From positions 3,030,001 through 3,094,000 of the forward strand of contig NZ_CP008852.1 of the NCBI RefSeq assembly GCF_000725345.1: a DNA stretch of 64,000 nt. Direction: 5' to 3'. Below are positions 34,001 to 42,529 of the stretch, in pieces. Made by a program: the position numbers and the translations under genes. The first letter of the stretch is position 1. Every line of letters begins with the position of its first letter. The DNA is from Pelosinus sp. UFO1 (lineage in GTDB: Bacteria; Bacillota; Negativicutes; DSM-13327). The notes beneath the pieces were generated by a model. That model worked only from the letters and a program-made list of their open reading frames with translations. It made no database searches and was not told the origin of the DNA.

Positions 34001-35874
34001 TTATCTTGCCTCAAATCGACCAATTCAGATATAATTGTGGAGATCTCTGGCATAAATATATTTTGCTGCGGTTGTAGCTGTTCCTCTATCGCTTGAGGGA
34101 AACCGTCTATTTTTCCTAAAACATCCTGCCACTTATTCTGTAATTCTTTCGTTAACTCTGTTTCGCGTTCTTCCTTCTTCTTCTGCCGATTGCTCTCTTC
34201 CAACATATGGATTTTGATTTCGTCCATTAAATGACGAATCTCTTCCGCAACATTCCATTTTGCATTATCTTCTGTTGTTTGTTCTCTTTCCCGCTGTTCC
34301 TTATCTTGCTGCAAGACGGTCAATTCAGATATAATTTTAGAAAATTCCTGCATAAATACACTTTGCTGCAGCTTTAGTTGTTCCTCTATCCCCTGAGGGA
34401 ATACATCTATTTTTCCTAAAATTTCCTGCCACTTATCCTGCAATTCTTTCGTTAACTCTACTTCGCGTTCTTCTTGCTTTCTTTGCCACTCAACCTCTCC
34501 TAACATATGTACTCCCATTTCGTCTATTAAATGGCGTACCTCTTCTACGACATTCCATCCCGCATTATTTCCTGCTGCTTGTTCTTTTTCACGTTCTTCC
34601 TTATCTTGCTGTAAAACGGCCAATTCAGATATAATTTTAGAAATTTCCTGCAACAATACGTTTTGCTGCAGCTGTAGCTGTTCCTCTACTCCCTGAGGGA
34701 CAGCTTCTATTCTTCCTAAAACATCCTGCCACTTATCCTGCAATTCTCCCGTTAACTGCGATTCACGTTCTTCCCGCTTCTTTTGCCACTGCCCCTCTTC
34801 CAACATATGTGCTCCCATTTCGTCTATTAAATGGCGTACCTCTTTTGCTACATCCCATCCCGCATTATTTCCTGCTGTTTGTTCTCTTTCACGCTCTTCT
34901 TTATCTTGCTGCAGAACGGCCAATTCAGATATAATTCTAGAAAATTCTTGCATAAACATGCTTTGTTGCAACTGTAGCTGATCCTCTACCCCCTGAGGAA
35001 AAACTTCTATTCTTCCTAAAACGTCCTGCCACTTATCCTGCAATTCTTTCGTTAACTGCGATTCACGTTCTTCCTGATCCTTCTGCCGCTCAGCCTCTTC
35101 TAACATATGAAATTCCATTTCATCCATTAAGTGGCGTATCTCTACTGCCATTTGTTCTCTTGCCCGCTGTTCTTTATCTTGCTGCAAAACGACCAATTCA
35201 GATATAATCGTAGAAATCTCTTGCATAAACATACTTTGCTGCAACTGTAGCTGTTCTTCTATTCCCTTAGGGAAAGCATCTATTTTCCCTAAGACTTCCT
35301 GCCACTTATCCTGCAGTTCTTTCGTTAACTGCACTTCTCGCTCTTCTTGCTTCTTTTCCCGCTGCTCCTTATCTTGCCGCAAAACAGCCAATTCGGCTAT
35401 AATCCCAGAGATTTCTTGAACAAATACACTTTGCTGCAGCTGTAGTTGTTCCTCTATCGCCTGAGGGAAATCGTTTATTTTTTCTAAAACATTCTGCCAT
35501 TTATCCTGTAATTCTTCGGTTAACTCTGCTTCGCGTTCTTCCTGCTCCTTTTGTCGCTCAACCTCTATCATACTCCACTCACTTTTCTGGTTCGCCTGTG
35601 ATTGGTAAATTTTCATTATCTCATTCTTAAGTTCTGATATTTCTTGCTCAAGTAAGCTTTCCAGGCGCTCCATTTGCTCCTTTACCATGGGATAATTGGC
35701 TACACTAACCATGTCTTGGCCTTCCAGTTGTATTGCATTTAAGGATTCTAGCTTGCCGCGCAATCCCCATTTCAGTTGATTCACATTGATTTCGGCGGGT
35801 AACTCATGTACTACCGGTACTTTGTTCTCAGATATCAGTTTCTCCAGATTATATCTTCTCCGTATCCCAGCCAT
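31021..35874 (-). CDS. Giant Gln/Glu-rich repeat protein (coiled-coil-like)
   Basis: 1617 residues with a strong RBS (AAGGAG) and its own terminator. A non-repetitive head (1-100, YNLEKLISENKVPVVHELPAE) precedes nine ~100-115-residue units marked by ELQ(D/N)KWQ(D/E)VLG, each with a linker such as IISELAVLQQDKE and VRHLIDEMG. In the ninth unit a 26-residue element (KIEGIPQAIKEQLQLEQ then VFMQDVSG) is expanded to 21 near-identical copies (about 904-1461). The tail ends in basic LRRRKRHH. There is no signal peptide, membrane helix or Cys. Predicted mostly helical; the Pro in each 26-mer breaks a continuous coiled coil. The role is unknown: a filament, scaffold or glycosylation substrate of the surrounding locus. 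No related gene is in the window. Confidence 0.9.
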   Translation of the reverse strand: MAGIRRRYNLEKLISENKVPVVHELPAEINVNQLKWGLRGKLESLNAIQLEGQDMVSVANYPMVKEQMERLESLLEQEISELKNEIMKIYQSQANQKSEWSMIEVERQKEQEEREAELTEELQDKWQNVLEKINDFPQAIEEQLQLQQSVFVQEISGIIAELAVLRQDKEQREKKQEEREVQLTKELQDKWQEVLGKIDAFPKGIEEQLQLQQSMFMQEISTIISELVVLQQDKEQRAREQMAVEIRHLMDEMEFHMLEEAERQKDQEERESQLTKELQDKWQDVLGRIEVFPQGVEDQLQLQQSMFMQEFSRIISELAVLQQDKEEREREQTAGNNAGWDVAKEVRHLIDEMGAHMLEEGQWQKKREERESQLTGELQDKWQDVLGRIEAVPQGVEEQLQLQQNVLLQEISKIISELAVLQQDKEEREKEQAAGNNAGWNVVEEVRHLIDEMGVHMLGEVEWQRKQEEREVELTKELQDKWQEILGKIDVFPQGIEEQLKLQQSVFMQEFSKIISELTVLQQDKEQREREQTTEDNAKWNVAEEIRHLMDEIKIHMLEESNRQKKKEERETELTKELQNKWQDVLGKIDGFPQAIEEQLQPQQNIFMPEISTIISELVDLRQDKEQREREQIAAEIRHLMDKMEIHMLEEVERQKEQEERDSQLKKELRDKWQDVLGKIDAFPQGIEEQLQMHQSVFMPEIATIISELAVLRQEKEQREREQIAEDNMGWNVVEIRHLMDEIKIHMLEEVEWQKKQEESESQLTNELQNKWQEVLGKIECFPEAIEEQLQRQQSVFVQEISKIISELTALQQDKEQWEREQIAEDNAKWNITEDIRYLIDEMKIHLLEEVNQQKKQEEREMQLTKELQNKWQDALEKIDAFPQVMEEHLELQQNVFMQDVAKKIEGIPQTIEEQLQLQQNVFIQDVSGKIEGIPQAIKEQLQLEQGVLMQDVAKKIEGIPQAIKEQLQLQQSVFMQDVSGKIEGIPQAIKEQLQLEQSVFMQDVSGKIEGIPQAIKEQLQLEQNVFMQDVSGKIEGIPQAIKEQLQLEQGVLMQDVAKKIEGIPQAIKEQLQLQQSVFMQDDLELQQNVFMQDVSGKIEGIPQAIKEQLQLEQSVFMQDVSGKIEGIPQAIKEQLQLEQGVLMQDVAKKIEGIPQAIKEQLQLEQSVLMQDVAKKIEGIPQAIEEQLQLQQNVFIQDVSGKIECIPQAIKEQLQLEQSVFMQDVSGKIEGIPQAIKEQLQLEQGVLMQDVAKKIEGIPQAIEEQLQLQQNVFMQDVSGKIEGIPQAIKEQLQLEQSVFMQDVSGKIEGIPQTIEEQLQLQQTVFIQDVSGKIEGIPQAIKEQLQLEQSVFMQDVSGKIEGIPQAIKEQLQLEQNVFMQDVSGKIEGIPQAIKEQLQLEQSVLMQDVAKKIEGIPQTIEEQLQLQQTVFIQDVSGKIECIPQAIEEQLQLQQNIFMQEFSKITSEVAALQQDKEQQEREEQAGENVKSNVAEEVRHLKDEMGTIRHMLEEVAGCSRRLTEILQQKDVISKEILLLKVELTALRKAQEQANQQIEQQQVNEQIEEYSSEELATCPQTIVEQLLQQGNMVNHEILSLKEELAVITQLHAKKLRRRKRHH
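31492..33165 (-). repeat. 78-bp tandem repeat array
   Basis: 21 in-frame units encode KIE(G/C)IPQ elements. Most are identical or differ at positions such as S/N/G/T before V(F/L) and VSG versus VAK. One junction near 32605-32642 is irregular: a unit stops after MQD and the next resumes with LELQQN, matching the segment that precedes the array at 33181-33210. Confidence 0.95.
33166..35560 (-). repeat. Nine long (~330-bp) imperfect repeats
   Basis: Each unit encodes E(R/E)E..LT.ELQ.KWQ...I..FPQ and a following IISEL block. Units differ at many positions and vary in length through presence or absence of the AGNN(A/M)GW segment, so this array is much older than the 78-bp array. Confidence 0.9.
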
Positions 35875-36088
35875 GCTTCCAGCTCCTTGTCGCTATTAAT
35901 TTTAAAAATCAATTAACTATGATTTGTGTAAACAAAATTATCATAGCTATATCCATAATATATGTAACGACAAAAATTTTGGTGAAACCAATACCGCAAT
36001 ATATGTCAGTCACTAATTTACCTACTTGATCATAAAATAATTAGGACATTGGAAATACGCGATATTTTCAAAAGGAGCTTTTAAAAGC

Positions 36089-37063
36089 ATGAAAAAAGCG
36101 CTTATCACTGGTATAACTGGTCAGGACGGCTCTTATTTAGCAGAGTTTTTGCTAAATAAGGGCTATGAAGTGCACGGAGTCGTTAGGCGATCAACTATGG
36201 AAACACTTACTAAAATGAGTAATTTAAAAAATGTTTTAGATAATATACACTTGCATACCTGCTCATTGGATAACCATTTAGCCGTTTATAAACTTATTTC
36301 ACTAGTTCAGCCAGATGAATGCTATCATTTAGCCGCCTCTAGTTTTGTAAGTTATTCCTTTGAAGATGAAGTAAGTACTATTTTTTCAAATTTTATTTCT
36401 ACTCATTATATTTTATCGAGTATTAAAGAGCTTGTTCCAAAGTGTAGAGTATACTTTGCAGGATCAAGTGAGATGTTTGGCTATGCCGATCATTCACCTC
36501 AAAATGAGCATACGAAATTTAATCCCCGCTCAATTTATGGAATATCAAAGCTATCAAGTTATTATATTGTGAAAAATTATCGTGAATATCATCACCTATA
36601 TGCCTGCACGGGATTTACTTATAATCATGAATCGCCGCGCCGTAGCCATGCTTTTGTCACGCGAAAAATTACATCAGGTGTTGCTAAAATAGCTCTTGGA
36701 TTGGCAACAAAAATTGAATTAGGTAATATTGATGCGATCAGAGATTGGGGGTATGCTCTCGAATATGTTACAGCAATGTGGCTCATGCTAAATAATCCAC
36801 AAGGCCCTACTGATTATATAATCGCAACTGGCATACCACATACCGTAAGAGATTTATTAGAGGTAGCCTTTGGAGTGGTTAATCTTGATTATCAAGACTA
36901 CGTAGTTGTAAGCAATGAGTTCTTTAGACCCGCCGAACAAATTCCATTATTAGGTGATTCCTTTAAGATTTACCAAGATCTTAAATGGCGTCCTACATGC
37001 CCTTTTAAAGATATTATTAAAGAAATGGTGGTTAATGATATAAATTTGTTAAAAACCTTTTAG
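36089..37063 (+). CDS. GDP-mannose 4,6-dehydratase paralogue
   Basis: 324 residues, the second GMD-like protein of the locus. [23 protein letters not shown] (catalytic Glu), YGISK and NHESPRRSHAFVTRKIT are visible. In true GMDs the segment after ESPRR is G-E-T; here it is S-H-A, and the protein is nearly 40 residues shorter than the 29728 product. It may make a different GDP-6-deoxyhexose intermediate or act on another nucleotide sugar. It is divergent from the giant repeat gene, and no second reductase lies next to it, although the transferase gene 37279 follows in the same direction. Confidence 0.85.
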   Translation: MKKALITGITGQDGSYLAEFLLNKGYEVHGVVRRSTMETLTKMSNLKNVLDNIHLHTCSLDNHLAVYKLISLVQPDECYHLAASSFVSYSFEDEVSTIFSNFISTHYILSSIKELVPKCRVYFAGSSEMFGYADHSPQNEHTKFNPRSIYGISKLSSYYIVKNYREYHHLYACTGFTYNHESPRRSHAFVTRKITSGVAKIALGLATKIELGNIDAIRDWGYALEYVTAMWLMLNNPQGPTDYIIATGIPHTVRDLLEVAFGVVNLDYQDYVVVSNEFFRPAEQIPLLGDSFKIYQDLKWRPTCPFKDIIKEMVVNDINLLKTF

Positions 37064-37278
37064 TTGTCACACAATTTTGTAACCTACACTACTACACCTA
37101 CTGCCTGAATTTGGTACTGGTCGCCTATTAAAATTCACCCGGAGAAGTTCTACGGTTGAATTGGTATCTACAAGACGATTTAACATTTTTACTTTTTTGC
37201 GAATATACTACAACTATGACGCCCATTATTTATAAAAGCTCAGTAATTGCGGTCATTAGAGCGGGAAAGGAGCGTATT

Positions 37279-39213
37279 ATGAGTGTAAACATCCGCGTTG
37301 CCATCCCTATAATCGGCGGAGACTCTTGGTATGCGGGAGTTTCTCTCGTTGAATCAATTGTTAAAGCTGCTGCTTATCTGCCAGAAGATGAGCGTCCACA
37401 ATTATTTCTTGTGGTAACAAACGATACTCTGCCCAGTTTCAGTTTGCACCAACCCTTTATCTCATATTTTGATGCTGTCATTTTCGTTGGTAACAACATA
37501 ATAAATGCCCAAGCAACAATTAAGACGCCCTTTATTCACTATATATCCATGGATGAATTATTCGAAAAAATCGACTTATTATTCCCTGTTAACACAAAAG
37601 TTTACCCTGGCCACTGTGCAGCATCATGGATACCAGACTTTCAGCATCGTTATTTACCATTTCTTTTTTCTCAAAAGGAGTGTGATTCGCGAGATAAAAC
37701 ATTTGGAGAAATTGCTGCACAAGCACAGCTCATCATGCTTACCAGCCGAGCTGTAGAAAAAGATTTTCACGAATTTTACCCTTCCTCTGCAGCAGTCACC
37801 AAAGTTTTAGTAATCCCCACCTTACCCAATGAGGAATGGTATACTGCTGATTCTGTTGAAGTACAAAAAAGGTATGAATTACCTGACCGCTTTATCTTAT
37901 GCTGTAACCAGTTTTGGACCCACAAAAATCATATCGCTTTATTTAAAGCCATCGCACTGATAAGAAGCCAAGGACAAGACGTACATCTTGTTTGCACAGG
38001 GTTTAATCTTGATTATCGCGATCCCGATTATTTCTCCAAATTACAACAAATGATAGTCGAACTTGGCATCACTGACCTAGTCCATATTCTTGGCCTAATT
38101 CCTCGTCGTGACCAAATACAGCTTATCAGGCGTAGTATGTTTGTCGTGCAACCTTCCCTTTTCGAGGGTTTAAGCATGATTGTTCAAGAATGCCAAGTGT
38201 TGGGTAAAACAATTATTGTTTCAGACTTAGATGTTCATCTTGAACATGAGTACGGAATCTATTTTCAACGTACTAATTTTCAAGATTTAGCAAAAAAAAT
38301 TTCCGAGCTGCTACCAACATCGCAACCCGGCCCTGACTTGCCCCGTGAAATTCAAGCTAAAATTGAAAATACTACCAAAATGAACTCTTTCTCTCAGGAA
38401 CTCTATACATTTATTAAACAGTCACAAATTATTTTTAATAAAATACCCCAACCAACAAATTCCGAAACAGCTACTCCCCTTCCTAATATCCCTACGATAA
38501 CAATTGCCACTTCCTTGACAATAAGTAAAAATTTAGATATCCAAAAACAAGCGATTAGTAGCTGGGTACATCTAGGTTTCAAGGTTGTTTCAATAAATGC
38601 CTCTGATGAACTTGTTGTATTACAACCACATTTCCCAAATGTCGAATTTGTTGCCGCTCAGCGGGATGCTAGAGCTAATTATGGCAAACCTTATATTTAT
38701 TTTGATGATATTTTATCATATTTAGCCAAACAGGACTGTAGAATATGCGGAATAGTCAATTCAGACATTCACTTCTTAAGAGAAAATCTTCCGGCATTAA
38801 TTTACCAGAATGCGCTAGATTCTTTGGTTTTTGGCTCAAGAATTGATATCGTATCACTTGACGCCCCTGCTGAGGGCCAAATATTTGACGGTTTTGATTA
38901 TTTTTTCTTTGATAACAACGTTCTACCCCGTTTTTTGCCCGAAGATTTCTGTATTGGATTACCTTGGTGGGATTATTGGCTGCCACTAAACTTCTTATCT
39001 AACAAACGTACTATAAAAAAAATAATTACCCCTGTCGCCTATCATATCATACACCCCTGTGCTTATAATTTAGATTCATGGAGAGTCCTTGGACTTAACT
39101 TGGCAAAATTTTATGGTGAACCAGCCAACGTATCAAGCAATATATTGGCTGATTTACAGCATTCTATTTTTAGTGTTATACAAACTTCTGCCATCCCTAT
39201 CTCGCTAACGTAA
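37279..39213 (+). CDS. Two-domain glycosyltransferase (GT4 plus unnamed domain)
   Basis: 644 residues from an ATG at 37279 with AAAGGAG 7 nt upstream; an earlier ATG has no RBS. Residues 1-410 form a GT-B GT4 enzyme (FILCCNQFWTHKNH; VHILGLIPRRDQIQLI; VVQPSLFEGLSMIVQE). About 430-644 is a homologue of the whole 26739 product (CGIVNSDI, GSRIDI, GFDYFFFD, CIGLPWWDYW). The fusion suggests that the two activities act in sequence on one glycan. The methyltransferase gene starts 21 nt downstream. Confidence 0.87.
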   Translation: MSVNIRVAIPIIGGDSWYAGVSLVESIVKAAAYLPEDERPQLFLVVTNDTLPSFSLHQPFISYFDAVIFVGNNIINAQATIKTPFIHYISMDELFEKIDLLFPVNTKVYPGHCAASWIPDFQHRYLPFLFSQKECDSRDKTFGEIAAQAQLIMLTSRAVEKDFHEFYPSSAAVTKVLVIPTLPNEEWYTADSVEVQKRYELPDRFILCCNQFWTHKNHIALFKAIALIRSQGQDVHLVCTGFNLDYRDPDYFSKLQQMIVELGITDLVHILGLIPRRDQIQLIRRSMFVVQPSLFEGLSMIVQECQVLGKTIIVSDLDVHLEHEYGIYFQRTNFQDLAKKISELLPTSQPGPDLPREIQAKIENTTKMNSFSQELYTFIKQSQIIFNKIPQPTNSETATPLPNIPTITIATSLTISKNLDIQKQAISSWVHLGFKVVSINASDELVVLQPHFPNVEFVAAQRDARANYGKPYIYFDDILSYLAKQDCRICGIVNSDIHFLRENLPALIYQNALDSLVFGSRIDIVSLDAPAEGQIFDGFDYFFFDNNVLPRFLPEDFCIGLPWWDYWLPLNFLSNKRTIKKIITPVAYHIIHPCAYNLDSWRVLGLNLAKFYGEPANVSSNILADLQHSIFSVIQTSAIPISLT

Positions 39214-39234
39214 ATAATCTTGGAAGTGATAAAA

Positions 39235-40014
39235 ATGGAAAAGTACTCTATCTGGGAAACACCTCGAAATATCCAAAATATAAATGACTGTTACTTTTAT
39301 CATACCATCAACTTACCATATTATGGAGTAATGAATGGTTCATGGGACTTACGAGCTAACATTGATAATTATTTAGGCAATGTCAACTTTAATGGCAAAC
39401 GCGTATTAGATGTAGGCACTGCCAGCGGATTTTTATGCTTTGAGATGGAAAAAAGAGGTGCAGAAGTTGTAGCCTTTGATTTATCATTAGATCAAGCATG
39501 GGATCATGTGCCTTTTTGCACCAAGGCTGGCGTATATACACAAGAGGTCCAAGATTTTATAGCACAACGTATACCACACATTCAGCAACTGCATAATAGT
39601 TTTTGGTTTTGTCATCGTGTGTTAAACTCCAAAGCCAATGTCTGCTACGGCAATGCTTATGAAATACCTCGGGAAATCGGTGATGTGGACATTTCCCTTT
39701 TAGGTTGCATTTTATTGCATATGCGCAACCCTTTGGCTGCTATTGAAAGCGCCGCCAAACTTACAAGAAAAACAATAATTATCACTGAACCGGCTTTTTT
39801 AGATATTGACTACAACTTACCGGCCATGACTTTACATCCTAATTTAGACAATCCAAATTGTTTAGAATCGTGGTGGCAATTGACCCCCAGGCTTGTTGGA
39901 AATTTTTTGCAGATTTTAGGGTTTACAGAAATATCAGTTACCAACCATATCCAAATAGGTACTAATCAGCAGCCTTATCGCCTGTTTACAGTTGTAGGCA
40001 ACAGAGTCGGTTGA
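39235..40014 (+). CDS. Class I SAM-dependent methyltransferase
   Basis: 259 residues. Motif I is RVLDVGTASGFLCFEM near 55-70, followed by VVAFDLS and the later strand DISLLGCILLHMRNPLAAIE, a pattern seen in O-/C-methyltransferases of the Methyltransf_23/11 type. GGAAGTGAT lies before the ATG at 39235; a TTG five codons earlier is the less likely start. It is probably cotranscribed with 37279. Sugar methylation is plausible; the substrate is unknown. Confidence 0.82.
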   Translation: MEKYSIWETPRNIQNINDCYFYHTINLPYYGVMNGSWDLRANIDNYLGNVNFNGKRVLDVGTASGFLCFEMEKRGAEVVAFDLSLDQAWDHVPFCTKAGVYTQEVQDFIAQRIPHIQQLHNSFWFCHRVLNSKANVCYGNAYEIPREIGDVDISLLGCILLHMRNPLAAIESAAKLTRKTIIITEPAFLDIDYNLPAMTLHPNLDNPNCLESWWQLTPRLVGNFLQILGFTEISVTNHIQIGTNQQPYRLFTVVGNRVG

Positions 40015-40019
40015 CTGAA

Positions 40020-40067
40020 TAAGAAAAGACAAAGGCTTGTGCTAACCGGCAGAAGCCTTTGTCTTTT
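40020..40067 (+). terminator. Hairpin terminator; possible relic of the dispersed element
   Basis: AAAAGACAAAGGCTT and AAGCCTTTGTCTTTT form a 15-bp stem. It ends the 37279-40014 row. Its AAGAAAAGAC start and GGCAGAAGCCT core resemble repeat copies A and C, with a deletion. Confidence 0.75.
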
Positions 40068-40216
40068 ATGTCGATAAAAAGAGTTTATATACATACTATC
40101 AGACTAATAAATCCCTGAACCCAGATAAAGATCGGATTTCGGGGACTTTATGCTGTTCAGCTCAAAAGAATAGCCTGATCTTTCCACTTCAAAAGTCCGA
40201 CTATTAAATTTGACTA

Positions 40217-41053
40217 CTACAGGCCCACCCACCGGCAAGCAGCATAATCAAAAACTACCGGAACATTACTTGCGTATACTATTTCTCCTGCAAAGTACTT
40301 CATAAACGGCTTAGCCACTCCTTGAAAATGAAGTGCTTTCAATCGAATCAATTTATTTAATTCTATGTGCTTACCAAATATCCCCTCATTGGTAAGATAT
40401 ATTTTTTTCCGTCCAAACCAAGTTTCAAATCCTTGAGAACAGTTAATATTAAAATCAAACACAGATTCATTTGCTATATTTGATAAATCAAATATTTTAT
40501 CTGGATACTGTTGGTAATAAAATAAAAAAAGAGTCATATCACTAATACCATTTAAAATACGTTCTTGATATATGGCTTCAAGCTCTATACTAGATTTATT
40601 AACATAAAAATCTTCTATATAACTACAAAAATCACATAGCGTATTAAAATTATTTATAAAAATTGAGCTTCCAGTACCTGCAGTAAAAACCAAATCAAAA
40701 CTGCTAAAATTTGCTTCGTTTATATCTGTATACAATAATACATCTGAGTCCTGATAGTAACATGTATTTAAGCCATATTTAATCATAAAATCTCGTAGTA
40801 TAAACCACCTTTGAAAACAAATTAATTCAAAGTCATATGCGTTGGGACTCATATGTTTATATAGTTTTGCAAATTCTGCTGCCGATTTTGAATTGTCATT
40901 GACATTTATATGAGTTATAAAGGGATAGCAATTATTACTATCATCGCCAATTAATATCACATCACTATTTTTATTAGCTATTTTAGCTTGCAATAAGCTA
41001 TATCTTAAATATTCACTGTTACCATAATGTATGAAAATTACAGGATTTGTCAT
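40217..41053 (-). CDS. Probable GT-A glycosyltransferase, unknown family
   Basis: 278 residues from an ATG at 41053 (GAGAGG 6 nt upstream). IFIHYGNSEYLRYSL at the start, ICFQRWFILRDFM and YYQDSDVLLY (acidic DXD-type motif near 100) suggest a GT-A nucleotide-sugar fold, but no named family was recognised. It has no membrane segment. It is the last island gene, 150 nt behind the proA terminator, and its A+T content appears higher than that of proA. Confidence 0.65.
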   Translation of the reverse strand: MTNPVIFIHYGNSEYLRYSLLQAKIANKNSDVILIGDDSNNCYPFITHINVNDNSKSAAEFAKLYKHMSPNAYDFELICFQRWFILRDFMIKYGLNTCYYQDSDVLLYTDINEANFSSFDLVFTAGTGSSIFINNFNTLCDFCSYIEDFYVNKSSIELEAIYQERILNGISDMTLFLFYYQQYPDKIFDLSNIANESVFDFNINCSQGFETWFGRKKIYLTNEGIFGKHIELNKLIRLKALHFQGVAKPFMKYFAGEIVYASNVPVVFDYAACRWVGL

Positions 41054-41202
41054 AATCATCCTCTCTTTCTTAGTTAAAATAAGCCTTAAAACCTTGGCTA
41101 TAGGCAATCCTTTATCTGCTTAATCGTTTTGTTAAATAACATTATTAACGGTCTATCCTATACTATGCTGACTACTAGCTAGCTGATACTCCAAAAACAT
41201 CA

Positions 41203-41255
41203 AAGTAAATAAAACAAGCCTCAAAATCAGATTTTACGCTGATTTTGAGGCTTAT
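41203..41255 (-). terminator. Intrinsic terminator of the obg-proA operon
   Basis: AAGCCTCAAAATCAG (41216-41230) pairs perfectly with CTGATTTTGAGGCTT (41239-41253), followed on the minus strand by a T-rich tail. Confidence 0.92.
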
Positions 41256-41257
41256 CT

Positions 41258-42514
41258 TTACTCCCTTATCTGTCCATTGCCTGAAATAATATATTTGATA
41301 CTCGTTAATTCTGCCAATCCCATAGGACCGCGAGCATGTAGTTTTTGGGTACTGATACCAATTTCAGCGCCAAAGCCGAATTCAAACCCATCTGTAAAAC
41401 GAGTAGAAGCATTCACATAGACAGCAGCTGCATCTACTTCATGGTGAAAACGTATGGCATTCTCGTTATTTTGCGTAACAATAGCCTCTGAATGACGAGT
41501 ACTATATTGATCAATATGTTCCAACGCCTCATCAAGATCAGCAACTACTTTTACGGATAAGATGAAGTCTGAGTACTCCGTAGCCCAATCGTCATCACTA
41601 GCTGGCTTTACGCACTTGTGATAGTTTCTTGTTACAGAACATCCTCTAAGCTCTACACCAGCCTGCTGATATTTCATAAGCATCTCTGGCAAAAACTTGC
41701 CTGCCACTTCCTTATGCACTAGCAAGGTTTCCATGGAATTACATACACCTGGTCTGGATACCTTAGCATTAAAGGCAATGGACTGTGCCATATTAAGATC
41801 CGCCGATTCATCCACAAAAGTATGGCATATTCCTGTACCTGTTTCAATAACAGGTACCGTACTATTTTCTACCACTGTTTTTATCAACCCAGCCCCACCA
41901 CGAGGAATAATGACATCCAAATACTGATTAAGCTTCAACATAGCATTAACAGCCTGGCGATCTGTAGTTTCAATCAATTGAAACGCACCCACAGGAATCC
42001 CAGCATTATACGCCGCTTGGGAAATGACTTTGGTAATGGCAGTATTCGAATGAATCGCCTCAGACCCCCCTCGTAGAATTACAGCATTTCCAGTCTTTAA
42101 ACAAAGTCCTGCTGCATCAACTGTCACATTAGGACGTGCCTCATAGATAATACCAATTACACCAAGAGGAACTCGTACCTTAGTAATTTCTAGACCATTA
42201 GGCCTGCAATTTGTACTAAGAACTTCACCGATCGGATCCGGTAATTCTGCAATTTGCCTTAAGCCATCTGCCATACTTTGAATTCTACTTTGGGTTAGTA
42301 ATAAACGATCTAGTAAGGATTCAGACAAGCCCTTTTCTTTACCATTCTCTATATCTATCACATTAGCAGCTAAAATAGCTTCCCATTCTCTCTCTAGAGC
42401 ATCTGCCATACTAACAAGGGCCTGATTTTTAACCGTAGTGGATAGGGTAGCAAGTTTTCTCGCTGCCTGTTTGGCACTCTTACCTTTAACCTCTAGTTCT
42501 GATAGATGTCCCAT
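41258..42514 (-). CDS. proA: Gamma-glutamyl phosphate reductase ProA
   Basis: 418 residues, full length. The catalytic cysteine lies in SRPGVCNSMETLL, with IPRGGAGLI and the C-terminal GFGAEIGISTQKLHARGP also diagnostic. It reduces gamma-glutamyl phosphate to glutamate semialdehyde in proline synthesis. It is 16 nt behind proB, at the end of the operon obg-yhbY-proB-proA, and closed by a strong terminator. nadD, its usual next neighbour, is 33 kb away. Confidence 0.97.
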   Translation of the reverse strand: MGHLSELEVKGKSAKQAARKLATLSTTVKNQALVSMADALEREWEAILAANVIDIENGKEKGLSESLLDRLLLTQSRIQSMADGLRQIAELPDPIGEVLSTNCRPNGLEITKVRVPLGVIGIIYEARPNVTVDAAGLCLKTGNAVILRGGSEAIHSNTAITKVISQAAYNAGIPVGAFQLIETTDRQAVNAMLKLNQYLDVIIPRGGAGLIKTVVENSTVPVIETGTGICHTFVDESADLNMAQSIAFNAKVSRPGVCNSMETLLVHKEVAGKFLPEMLMKYQQAGVELRGCSVTRNYHKCVKPASDDDWATEYSDFILSVKVVADLDEALEHIDQYSTRHSEAIVTQNNENAIRFHHEVDAAAVYVNASTRFTDGFEFGFGAEIGISTQKLHARGPMGLAELTSIKYIISGNGQIRE

Positions 42515-42529
42515 ATAAACCTCTCCTCT

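Noticed and set aside
30817-41257. Prophage origin of the giant repeat gene (tape-measure-like)
   Set aside because: No phage structural, lysis, integrase or packaging gene is nearby, and the neighbours are sugar-metabolism genes.
7512-41257. Island borders marked by attachment sites or insertion sequences
   Set aside because: No integrase or transposase gene and no clear direct repeat at both borders was found; the tRNA-Ala at 812 is separated from the island by backbone genes.
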